The position numbers and the translations under genes are program-made. DNA of 15,211 nt, taken from assembly GCA_023386395.1 (NCBI GenBank), contig JAEWJV010000358.1, forward strand, positions 1 to 15,211, read 5' to 3'. Below, piece after piece: positions 8,408-14,750 of the stretch. The notes under the pieces are model-generated. The model saw nothing but the letters and a program-made list of their open reading frames with translations, ran no database searches and was not told the DNA's origin. The stretch comes from Bacteroidota bacterium (GTDB taxonomy: Bacteria; Bacteroidota; Bacteroidia; Chitinophagales; Chitinophagaceae). Position 1 is the first letter of the stretch; each line of letters begins with the position of its first letter.

Positions 8408-8929
8408 ATGAAACCTGTAAAAATTGCCCTGCTGTTTTTCAGCATATTCCTTATTCATTTTAAATCTTCTGCACAAACGCCGCATTTCAATATTTATGGG
8501 CACGTATTATATGCTTCCCCACTTGATAAAAGCAGCAAAGATTTATATTCCGCCGGCGCCGGTGTTGAAGCCGGTGTTTTAATAGGACGTGGCAAAACCA
8601 TGTTCAATGCCATGATTGGCACTACCCGTTTTTTTGCTGATGATGGCAATCAATATGGTTATCTTACTTATGTGCCGGTTAAAGTGGGCATAAGGCAATA
8701 CCTTCCACTTACCATGCATTTTCTTTTTGTGCAGGGCGATGCAGGCGTTGGTTTTACCAACAGCCGTTATCTCGCAAATGACGGAACCCGCTTTGCCGCT
8801 GACATTGGCGCAGGTGTAAAATTCGGTTTGTTTGACGCCGCTATAATGTGGGATAATATTCACGAAGAAAACCCTAAAGGCTGGGCATCGTGGTTTACTG
8901 TAAAAGCAGGTTTAAATCTTGGATTTTAA
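8408..8929 (+). CDS. small outer-membrane beta-barrel protein, unknown function
   Basis: A 173-residue protein with a signal peptide ending at SSAQ (residues 20-23). The mature part is a run of amphipathic strands: FNIYGHVLYAS, YSAGAGVEAGVLIG, FNAMIGTTRFF, YVPVKVGIRQYLP, FLFVQGDAGVGFTN, AADIGAGVKFGLFDAAIMW and WFTVKAGLNLGF. It ends in the aromatic Phe typical of outer-membrane barrels, and the strand count (about 8) suits an OmpX/OmpW-size barrel. Function is unknown; members of such families are usually named only as outer membrane beta-barrel proteins. Its stop codon (8927-8929) directly abuts the dapB stop codon on the opposite strand, leaving no intergenic space. Confidence 0.8.
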   Translation: MKPVKIALLFFSIFLIHFKSSAQTPHFNIYGHVLYASPLDKSSKDLYSAGAGVEAGVLIGRGKTMFNAMIGTTRFFADDGNQYGYLTYVPVKVGIRQYLPLTMHFLFVQGDAGVGFTNSRYLANDGTRFAADIGAGVKFGLFDAAIMWDNIHEENPKGWASWFTVKAGLNLGF

Positions 8930-9646
8930 TTACAACCCCAACACATCCTTCATGGTGAATATACCTTTTTTACCTGCAATAAATTTTGCAGCAAGCAAGG
9001 CGCCGCCTGCAAAACCTTTACGGTTATAAGCAGAATGCGTTATTTCAATATAATCAATGGGTGAGTTATATTTTATGGTGTGAATGCCGGGTACATCATC
9101 AATGCGTTTGCTGATAATTTCCAGTTCACTTTCTTTATTTGTTTTATTATTTACCCAGTTTTTTTTGGCTTTAATTTTTTCAAGTAACTGCTCTGCCAGC
9201 GTAATAGCCGTGCCGCTTGGCGCATCTTTTTTTTGTGTGTGATGCACTTCCTCAATGCTTACTTCATATTCTTCATGGCTGCTCATTAACGAAGCCAGGT
9301 ATTCATTCAATGCAAAGAACAGGTTAACGCCAACACTAAAATTGCTGGCGAATAAAAAGGCTCCTTTTTTTTGTTCTATATAGTTTTTTATTTCAGGTAA
9401 ATCTTTCAGCCAGCCTGTGGTACCACACACAACGGGTATGTTGGCATCAAGGCATTTCTTTATGTTTTCAACAGCGCTGTGCGGATTGGTAAATTCAATG
9501 GCTGCATCAGCATGTTTTAAATTATCTGCTGTAAATTCATTTTGATTGGATGATGAAATTTTTAAAACAATTTCATCGCCATTTTCCTTTGCTACTGCTT
9601 CAATGGCCTTGCCCATTTTACCATAACCTATCAATGCTATTTTCAT
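8930..9646 (-). CDS. dapB: 4-hydroxy-tetrahydrodipicolinate reductase
   Basis: This enzyme catalyses the NAD(P)H-dependent reduction in the diaminopimelate branch that feeds lysine and peptidoglycan synthesis in the cytoplasm. At 238 residues it is the shorter form usual in Bacteroidota (Escherichia coli DapB is 273). The N-terminal Rossmann motif is GYGKMG (7-12), EFTNPHS is at 51-57, and the conserved CGTTGW is at 74-79. The catalytic motif EVHHTQKKDAPSGTA spans 133-147: His135 and His136 match E. coli His159/160, and Lys139 matches Lys163. FAGGALLAAKFI (212-223) is the usual C-terminal segment. The region coding TQKKD contains a run of eight A. It converges with the beta-barrel gene at 8408 and shares orientation with the hydrolase gene ending at 9736, 89 bp upstream. 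Confidence 0.97.
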   Translation of the reverse strand: MKIALIGYGKMGKAIEAVAKENGDEIVLKISSSNQNEFTADNLKHADAAIEFTNPHSAVENIKKCLDANIPVVCGTTGWLKDLPEIKNYIEQKKGAFLFASNFSVGVNLFFALNEYLASLMSSHEEYEVSIEEVHHTQKKDAPSGTAITLAEQLLEKIKAKKNWVNNKTNKESELEIISKRIDDVPGIHTIKYNSPIDYIEITHSAYNRKGFAGGALLAAKFIAGKKGIFTMKDVLGL

Positions 9647-9735
9647 GCTGCAATAATATTAAATTATCAGTTTTAATCTTACAGGTTTGCCAGTTTAGAA
9701 TTTCTTCCCACAAAGAATTTTAAGTACATATTCTT

Positions 9736-10833
9736 CTAATCAATTCCTTCCCACCATTTAGAAAAATCCTGGTTTTCATTATCCAGGTTAACCATCTCTC
9801 CTACCATTGGTGTGATAATATTAAGAGGATAAGCTGCCTTATTTTCAGTTAGTAATTTTAGCGGTTCATCCCAGGGATGCAATGCCAGGGCGAACTTGCC
9901 CGAATGAACGGGAATAATGCGTTTTGCATTTAATTCTTTAGCAGCTTTTATTACTTCATCCGGCAGCATGTGAATATATTTCCAGCTTTGATTATACTGG
10001 CCGTTTTCAATTATAGCAAGATCGAACGGGCCGAACTTTCTGCCGGTTTCTGCAAAATGTTTATCATAACCGCTATCGCCGCCAATAAAAATTTTCTTTG
10101 TTGGTGATTGCAGAACAAACGAAAGCCAAAGCGTTTTATTCCTGATAAAACCACGCCCGGAAAAATGCCTTGCCGGGATAGAAGATATTTTAAATCCCGG
10201 TAAAGGCGAAACATCTTCATTCCAATCCATCTCCGTAATAATATTATTATCATAACCCCAGCGTTCAAGGTGGCTGCCTGTGCCCAGCCCGGTTATTACC
10301 TGTTTTACTTTTGGCTGAATTTGTTTTACAGTTCTATAATCCAGGTGGTCCCAGTGATCATGTGTTATAATCAGCAAATCAATTTCAGGCACACCAACAG
10401 CCGCGCAAACCTCGGTGCCTGCAAAAGCTTTTACACTAAAGGAAAAAGGTGAAGCATGCCCGCAAAAAACAGGATCAACCAATATGCGTTTGCCATCAAG
10501 CTGCATATAATAAGATGAGTGCCCAAACCAAATCAGCACGTTCTTGTTAATATTAATATCATGCAGGTTTGTTTTTATGGAAGGGATTTCCGTTGAAGGT
10601 TTTCTTCTTTCTTTTTTTTCAAAAAAAAATTCCTTTAATACCTTAAGCATGCTCGTGCCTTCAACAATACTTGGTGTATAACTTTCATTCTGAAATGAAC
10701 CGTTTTTATAATTGGGTGAGGCTTTCATTCGTTCCAGCCGTTTTCCTGAAGGAAACCTGCCAAAGCCGGGCAGGCGAAAAACCAAGATTGTAACGGCTAT
10801 AAAAATTAAAATAAGGATTGACAAAAAAATCAT
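9736..10833 (-). CDS. membrane-anchored metallo-beta-lactamase-fold hydrolase, NAPE-PLD-like
   Basis: A 365-residue protein. Residues 1-19 form an uncleaved-looking hydrophobic N-terminal helix (MIFLSILILIFIAVTILVF), which probably anchors it in the inner membrane. A polar linker at about 60-95 contains FFFEKKERRKPS. The catalytic domain (97-350) has WFGHSSYYMQLDGKRILVDPVF (102-123), the metal-binding THDHWDHLD (H158, D159, H160, D162, H163), ARHFSGRG (H223), GGDSGY (D253) and PVHSGKF (H310), a complete two-metal site. The pattern GHASPFSF ... GPFDLAIIENGQY resembles NAPE-hydrolysing phospholipase D and COG2220/UlaG-like relatives. I infer hydrolysis of a phosphodiester, possibly an N-acyl phospholipid headgroup, but the substrate is not shown. 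A good candidate promoter lies just upstream. It may share a transcript with dapB, 89 bp downstream. Confidence 0.9.
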   Translation of the reverse strand: MIFLSILILIFIAVTILVFRLPGFGRFPSGKRLERMKASPNYKNGSFQNESYTPSIVEGTSMLKVLKEFFFEKKERRKPSTEIPSIKTNLHDININKNVLIWFGHSSYYMQLDGKRILVDPVFCGHASPFSFSVKAFAGTEVCAAVGVPEIDLLIITHDHWDHLDYRTVKQIQPKVKQVITGLGTGSHLERWGYDNNIITEMDWNEDVSPLPGFKISSIPARHFSGRGFIRNKTLWLSFVLQSPTKKIFIGGDSGYDKHFAETGRKFGPFDLAIIENGQYNQSWKYIHMLPDEVIKAAKELNAKRIIPVHSGKFALALHPWDEPLKLLTENKAAYPLNIITPMVGEMVNLDNENQDFSKWWEGID

Positions 10834-10847
10834 GCATTAATTTGGAG

Positions 10848-10881
10848 CAAAAATAAACTGCCGGCCATTACAGTTCATCAA
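10848..10881 (-). promoter_or_regulatory. candidate promoter for the metallo-hydrolase gene
   Basis: On the minus strand TTG (10881-10879) is followed after 23 nt by TATTTTTG (10855-10848), an exact match to the Bacteroidota -7 element TAnnTTTG. Transcription would begin only some 8-10 nt before the ATG at 10833, giving a very short leader. Confidence 0.45.
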
Positions 10882-10979
10882 TCTTTTTTTGCATCTCTTA
10901 CAACTTTTTTTATAAGCGTTAAATCAATTTTGTTTCTTAGCTTCCATAAACCGGCCAACGTTATTTTAAAATCATATAC

Positions 10980-11816
10980 ATGAAAAATATTTTATTCTTT
11001 ATAGCAGTATTTTGTTGTGGCGCTGTATGCGCACAGGAAAGCTATGATTCCGTTTATATGAAAAACGGCGACATAAACGTGGGGAAGGTTACCGCCATTA
11101 ATGATAGCGCCGTCAGCTTTACCTATAAAGGGGAAACGCTTGGATATAATTTCAAAAAAGCTGATATGGAAAAAATTGTTTTTACAAGCGGGCGCGTACA
11201 AAGTTTTGAAGGTCTTAAGCCTATTACTAATACCATCGCCACAACCAACACAAAAGCAGATGGAGCTAATGCGGATCATCGCAATAAAGTAGCTATACTG
11301 CCTTTTGGCTTCTTAAGCCTTAACCAGCAAAACAGTACCGAATGGGGATATAAGGCACAGGAAGAATGTTATACTTATTTAGGCAAAAGCACTACTTTTA
11401 ATTTGCAGGATCCTTCTAATACTAATGCCTTGCTTGGAAATGCAGGAATTTCATTTGAAAACATAAGAAATTTTACCAACCAGCAGTTATGTAATTTGCT
11501 CGGCGTGGAATATATAATACGGGGCACTGTTACTACAAACGCAGTAAGCCTTACTTCATCCGGCAGCGCAACGTATGACGGGAAAACAAAAAATGGAAGT
11601 GATAAAAGAGGAAGCAGTTCAAAAACTTCAGGCAATGTTTACAGTTCCACATCAACGCAGCAAAACTATAAAACATCTGTGCTGATGGAGATTTATAAAG
11701 ATACCGGTGACAAGATTTTTGGCCGCGACCGTGATTCTTTCTGGAGCACATTAGATGCATATAAAAGCACCATTCAGTATTTATTGAAGAAATCGCCATT
11801 ATATAGCGATAAATAA
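10980..11816 (+). CDS. secreted two-domain protein of unknown function
   Basis: A 278-residue protein with a signal peptide (hydrophobic 4-17, cleavage probably after VCAQ at 16-19). Residues 21-77 (DSVYMKNGDINVGKVTAINDSAVSFTYKG ... KIVFTSGRVQSF) look like a small beta-barrel of the kind common at the start of Bacteroidota secreted proteins. After a Thr/Asn-rich linker, residues 103-185 (KVAILPFGFLSLNQ, then NLQDPSNTNALL, FTNQQLCNLLGVEYIIRGTV) resemble a TolB-N/CsgG-like alpha/beta domain in which a conserved AILPF strand and an LGVEYIIRG strand bracket helices. A Ser/Thr/Gly-rich, low-complexity insertion (187-228) separates this from the last strand-helix unit (233-270). That assignment is by resemblance only. 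No catalytic residues are evident. The gene is divergent from the hydrolase gene, with 146 bp between them. Confidence 0.7.
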   Translation: MKNILFFIAVFCCGAVCAQESYDSVYMKNGDINVGKVTAINDSAVSFTYKGETLGYNFKKADMEKIVFTSGRVQSFEGLKPITNTIATTNTKADGANADHRNKVAILPFGFLSLNQQNSTEWGYKAQEECYTYLGKSTTFNLQDPSNTNALLGNAGISFENIRNFTNQQLCNLLGVEYIIRGTVTTNAVSLTSSGSATYDGKTKNGSDKRGSSSKTSGNVYSSTSTQQNYKTSVLMEIYKDTGDKIFGRDRDSFWSTLDAYKSTIQYLLKKSPLYSDK

Positions 11817-11914
11817 TTATTGCTGCAGTTATTCATCTAAAAGGGATTTGGAAATTAATTTATCGATCTTTATAATTAATTATGCCGCCCCTTCAAACAA
11901 ATGATTAACGATTT

Positions 11915-11922
11915 TATTTTTG
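11915..11922 (+). promoter_or_regulatory. candidate -7 element for folB
   Basis: TATTTTTG at 11915-11922 matches the Bacteroidota -7 consensus TAnnTTTG exactly. It lies 30 nt before the folB ATG, which would give a leader of about 24 nt. No good TTTG is found at -33; only TTC occurs 20 nt upstream. A second exact box, TAGATTTG (11942-11949), is too close to the start codon unless the mRNA is leaderless. Confidence 0.35.
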
Positions 11923-11952
11923 CTGCTGTTAAGTTGAAATATAGATTTGTTT

Positions 11953-12327
11953 ATGCTTAAAATTGAATTGAGCAAAATGCAGTTTCATGCATATCATGGT
12001 GTGCATGAAGAAGAAAGCAAGGCTGGCGGTAATTTTGAAGTAAATCTTATTGTATATTTTGAACCGGCTGCAATACCGGTTCGTCATTTGGCTGAAACAA
12101 TAGATTACACTCAATTATACACGCTGGTAAAGCAACGCATGGAAAAGCCTACCCGCCTGCTTGAAACTATTGCTACAGAAGTAGCAAATGAAATTTTTAG
12201 AAAATTTTTAAGCGTGCAGGAACTGGAAGTGAGCATTAGAAAATTAAATCCGCCCATCCCGTTTTTCAACGGCAGTGTTGTTGCAGCCTATACTGCAAAG
12301 CGCAATGATCTTAAACAAAATCCATAG
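11953..12327 (+). CDS. folB: dihydroneopterin aldolase
   Basis: This enzyme converts 7,8-dihydroneopterin to 6-hydroxymethyl-7,8-dihydropterin and glycolaldehyde in folate synthesis. The 124-residue length is typical. FHAYHGVHEEE spans residues 11-21, and Glu21 sits at the same distance from the YHG motif as Glu22 of the Staphylococcus aureus enzyme. TIDYTQLY (49-56) is the family substrate-pocket segment. LLETIATEVANEIF (69-82) is the conserved helix, and SIRKLNPPIPF (94-104) supplies the catalytic-type Lys97. I chose the ATG at 11953; an in-frame TTG at 11947 adds only two residues and is unlikely. It is followed after 8 bp by the TPR gene, so the two are probably one transcript. Confidence 0.95.
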   Translation: MLKIELSKMQFHAYHGVHEEESKAGGNFEVNLIVYFEPAAIPVRHLAETIDYTQLYTLVKQRMEKPTRLLETIATEVANEIFRKFLSVQELEVSIRKLNPPIPFFNGSVVAAYTAKRNDLKQNP

Positions 12328-12335
12328 TTTTTACC

Positions 12336-13103
12336 ATGAATTTTAAATTGAAAAGATTACCTGTTTTTATTACCTGCGTGGTTTTATCACTGCAAATTTT
12401 TGCACAGGATAATGCAACGTTGCTTCGTGAAGCCAAACAGCTCGAATTAAAGTTTGATGAAGCGGGCGCCCTGGAAAAATATAAACAACTTGTCACAGCA
12501 GACGCATCAAATATAAACGCATTGGTAAAATGCGCTGAGCTCAATTGCAGCATAGGCAATCGTGAGAAAGATATCAATTCTAAAACAAATTATTTTAAGC
12601 AGGCATTAGTTTATGCACAGCAGGCTTACGCAAAAGATTCAACCAATTCAGATGTATGTTATGCGATGGCTTTAGTAAATTATAAAATGAATGCACTTGA
12701 TCCTGACAATAAACAATTAATTGAAAATATAAAACAGGTGAAAATTTACAGCGATAAATCGCTTACAGCTAATCCCAACAATGCCAAAGCAAATTATTTA
12801 TTAGGAATGTGGCATTTTGAACTGATACATTCAGGCTGGTTAAAAAAGAAAGGCGTAAAAGATTTCTATGATAAAATTCCGGATACGCAAATTGATTCTG
12901 CTGTTTATTGTATGGAAAAAGCCCGGCGCATAGAACCCTATTTTGCACAAGATTATCTTGATCTTGCCAAAGTGTATATATACGACCATCAGCCGGCAAA
13001 AGCGCTGGAAGTTTTAAATAAACTTGTAAAGCTGCCTAACCGCATTTATGATGATACTGCATATAAGGAAGAAGGTAAACAATTACTTGAAAAAATGCGG
13101 TGA
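12336..13103 (+). CDS. exported tetratricopeptide-repeat protein
   Basis: A 255-residue protein with a signal peptide (basic KLKR, hydrophobic 9-21, cleavage probably after IFAQ at 21-24). The rest is helical hairpins of TPR type: LLREAKQLELKFDEAGALEKYKQLVTADASN (29-59), INALVKCAELNCSIGN, a segment of helices at 80-140, then NPNNAKANYLLGMWHFELIHSGWLKKKG (146-173), DSAVYCMEKARRIEPYFAQDYLDLAKVYIYDHQPAKALEVLNKLVKLP (187-234). The spacing of the helices around GMWHFELI ... GW and the following A-EP-LAK block recalls the RMDN/FAM82-like TPR group, which I offer as a possibility only. TPRs bind proteins, so this may be a periplasmic scaffold. Its start lies 8 bp after the folB stop codon. A phased repeat begins 2 bp after its stop codon. 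Confidence 0.8.
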   Translation: MNFKLKRLPVFITCVVLSLQIFAQDNATLLREAKQLELKFDEAGALEKYKQLVTADASNINALVKCAELNCSIGNREKDINSKTNYFKQALVYAQQAYAKDSTNSDVCYAMALVNYKMNALDPDNKQLIENIKQVKIYSDKSLTANPNNAKANYLLGMWHFELIHSGWLKKKGVKDFYDKIPDTQIDSAVYCMEKARRIEPYFAQDYLDLAKVYIYDHQPAKALEVLNKLVKLPNRIYDDTAYKEEGKQLLEKMR

Positions 13104-13105
13104 GC

Positions 13106-13182
13106 AGTTGAATAGCTGGATGGTTGAAATGTTTAAAAATTAAAACCTGTCAACAAATCAACATTTCAACTTATCAACTAAT
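13106..13182 (+). repeat. intergenic hairpin made of phased 8-nt units
   Basis: The right arm (13151-13182) is four tandem octamers, each CAAC plus four A/T bases: CAACAAAT, CAACATTT, CAACTTAT, CAACTAAT. The left arm from 13107 holds degenerate units in the opposite sense and the same 8-nt register: GTTGAATA, GCTGGATG, GTTGAAAT, GTTTAAAA. The arms pair as GTTGAAATGTT (13123-13133) with AACATTTCAAC (13160-13170), and outside these AGTTGA (13106-13111) with TCAACT (13174-13179). It fills almost the whole gap between the TPR gene and the acyl-CoA dehydrogenase gene. There is no T tract, so it is not a standard terminator. Confidence 0.8.
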
Positions 13183-13191
13183 ACAAACACT

Positions 13192-14085
13192 ATGATAAAA
13201 AAAGTTTCCGTAATAGGCGCCGGCACAATGGGTAATGGTATTGCCCATGTTTTTGCACAAAATGATTTTGTTGTAAGCCTTATTGATATAAGCCCTGAAA
13301 AACTTGAATCAGCGCTGCAAAACATTTCCAAAAATCTCGACAGGCAAATTGCAAAGGGTATAATCACGGAGGAAATAAAGAAAAATTCACTTACTAACAT
13401 TTCAACATTTACATCAATAAAGGAAGGCGCTGGAGATGCAGACATTGTTGTGGAAGCTGTAACAGAAAACCCCGAGCTTAAATTGAAAATTTTTAAAGAG
13501 ATAGATGAATATGCGCCGGCTTCAGCCATACTGGCCACCAATACTTCCTCTATATCCATAACAAAAATTGCATCGGCAACCAAACGGCCCGAAAAAGTTA
13601 TCGGCATGCATTTTATGAACCCGGTGCCTGTAATGAAGCTGGTTGAAATAATCAATGGCTTTCTTACTGAGCCTGCCGTTACGCAAACGGTAACTGAACT
13701 TTCCAAACAGTTAGGCAAAGTCCCCTGCGTGGTAAGCGATTATCCCGGTTTCATAGCCAATAAAATCTTAATGCCTATGATAAATGAAGCCATCATTAGT
13801 TTATATGAAGGCATTGCAGGCGTTGAAGAAATTGATACAATTATGAAGCATGGAATGGCGCATCCCATGGGTCCGTTGCAACTGGCAGATTTTATTGGCC
13901 TCGATGTTTGCCTCTCCATACTAAAAGTTTTGTTCGAAGGTTTTGGAAATCCAAAATATGCACCCTGCCCGTTACTGATAAATATGGTAACTGCCGGCAA
14001 GCTTGGTGTAAAAACCGGTGAAGGTTTTTATGTTTATACACCGGGCGACAAAAAGCTGGTTGTGAGCAAACCATTTGCAAAATGA
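13192..14085 (+). CDS. 3-hydroxyacyl-CoA (3-hydroxybutyryl-CoA) dehydrogenase
   Basis: This enzyme oxidises L-3-hydroxyacyl-CoA to 3-ketoacyl-CoA with NAD (or runs in reverse with NADPH), in fatty-acid or butanoate metabolism in the cytoplasm. The 297-residue length fits the single-function HBD/PaaH type and not the fused FadB type. The nucleotide-binding motif is GAGTMGNGIA (9-18), with Asp32 at the end of the second strand. VVEAVTEN (86-93), LATNTSSISI (114-123) and HFMNPVPVMKLVE (140-152) follow. Ser119, His140, Glu152 and Asn190 keep the exact spacing of the human enzyme's Ser137/His158/Glu170/Asn208. The C-terminal dimer domain has HPMGPLQLADFIGLD (224-238) and a KTGEGFY (274-280) end. 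Gene names hbd, paaH or fadB2 would all fit, so none is assigned. It may be cotranscribed with the upstream genes through the phased hairpin. Confidence 0.95.
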   Translation: MIKKVSVIGAGTMGNGIAHVFAQNDFVVSLIDISPEKLESALQNISKNLDRQIAKGIITEEIKKNSLTNISTFTSIKEGAGDADIVVEAVTENPELKLKIFKEIDEYAPASAILATNTSSISITKIASATKRPEKVIGMHFMNPVPVMKLVEIINGFLTEPAVTQTVTELSKQLGKVPCVVSDYPGFIANKILMPMINEAIISLYEGIAGVEEIDTIMKHGMAHPMGPLQLADFIGLDVCLSILKVLFEGFGNPKYAPCPLLINMVTAGKLGVKTGEGFYVYTPGDKKLVVSKPFAK

Positions 14086-14106
14086 ATTTGAATTTACTGT
14101 ATAAAT

Positions 14107-14132
14107 AAAAAAGCCGGATATTGCTATCCGGC
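14107..14132 (-). terminator. Rho-independent terminator of the DUF2383 gene
   Basis: On the minus strand GCCGGATA, the loop GCAA and TATCCGGC (14132-14113) form a perfect 8-bp stem capped by a GNRA-type tetraloop, followed by six T (14112-14107). It lies 31 nt after the stop codon of the DUF2383 gene. In the plus direction there is no T tract, so it would not serve the convergent dehydrogenase gene as an intrinsic terminator. Confidence 0.85.
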
Positions 14133-14162
14133 CGAGGTTTAGTTGTACGAAAACGTTTATAA

Positions 14163-14651
14163 TTAAGCTTCTTTATGCGCCATCCTTTCCTGGTCACGCC
14201 ATGCTTTTACTGTATCATGGGATTTTTTTAAATCATCTTTTTGTTTTGTAATCAATGTAAAAATATACGCAGGCAAGCCTTCCGTTTCGAGCGCAGATTT
14301 ATATGCTTTTTGTGCAGCATCTTCCCCATATTCACAATTGTTTAAAATAGTCTGCCTGTCTTTACCGGTAAACATGGCTTTTACATCCATCCATGCCCGG
14401 TAAATTTTACCGCTTGCTGTTGTACCCTCTTCCATTTCCGCACCAAGCACTTCTACTTCTGTGCCCAGGGCATTCCTCAGGTTACGGCTTTGGTCTATAT
14501 AACCAAGAAAAGCATTTTTCAGATCAGCATCCTCAGCCTTTAATTCTTTTATCGCTTTTTCATAGCCATCTATGCGGTCATTATTAATTTGTATAAGATC
14601 ATTCAGCACTTCGGCCACCATTTTATTGTTTTCCATAAATAATGTTTTCAT
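14163..14651 (-). CDS. PA2169/DUF2383 family four-helix-bundle protein
   Basis: A 162-residue, highly charged, all-helical protein without signal peptide or membrane segment. The opening MVAEVLNDLIQINNDRIDGYEKAIKEL (11-37) and the segment DADLKNAFLGYIDQSRNLRNALGTEVEVLGAE (41-72), followed by GKIYRAWMDVKAMFTGKDRQTILNNCEYGEDAAQKAYKSAL (81-121), are characteristic of the PA2169 family (DUF2383), a ferritin-like up-down bundle of about 150 residues. Conserved Glu, Asp and His positions on the helices suggest possible metal binding, but the function is not established. The start could be Met6 (MENNKMVAEV), which fits homologues better than Met1. It is followed by a clean intrinsic terminator, so it is probably a single-gene unit or the last gene after mqo, 99 bp upstream. 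Confidence 0.88.
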   Translation of the reverse strand: MKTLFMENNKMVAEVLNDLIQINNDRIDGYEKAIKELKAEDADLKNAFLGYIDQSRNLRNALGTEVEVLGAEMEEGTTASGKIYRAWMDVKAMFTGKDRQTILNNCEYGEDAAQKAYKSALETEGLPAYIFTLITKQKDDLKKSHDTVKAWRDQERMAHKEA

Positions 14652-14692
14652 ATATCAAAAGAAATTTCGTGCCATTAATTAAAACATTTTTT

Positions 14693-14704
14693 ATTGTTAA
14701 CAAT
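14693..14704. promoter_or_regulatory. 12-bp perfect palindrome upstream of the DUF2383 gene
   Basis: ATTGTTAACAAT is a perfect dyad centred about 47 bp before the DUF2383 start codon, in the 99-bp gap after mqo. The placement suits a regulator-binding site, but AT-rich palindromes of this length also arise by chance. Confidence 0.3.
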
Positions 14705-14750
14705 TAATCTATATAATACAACAACGTGTGCCGCATCGATTTTAAAATTA

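Noticed and set aside
10756..10774. CCTGCC ... GGCAGG inverted repeat in the hydrolase gene
   Set aside because: The arms are 6 bp with a 7-nt spacer and encode RLPGFGRFPSG, a plausible ancestral peptide of this family. There is too little structure to call a mobile repeat.
11947..11952. TTG at 11947 as the start of folB
   Set aside because: An in-frame ATG follows two codons later and gives the standard length and N-terminus. The TTG overlaps a promoter-like TAGATTTG.
13158..13718. Minus-strand open frame of 186 codons opposite the hydroxyacyl-CoA dehydrogenase gene
   Set aside because: The plus strand has every catalytic and cofactor motif in frame. The antisense product is a Ser/Ile-rich shadow translation without recognisable domains.
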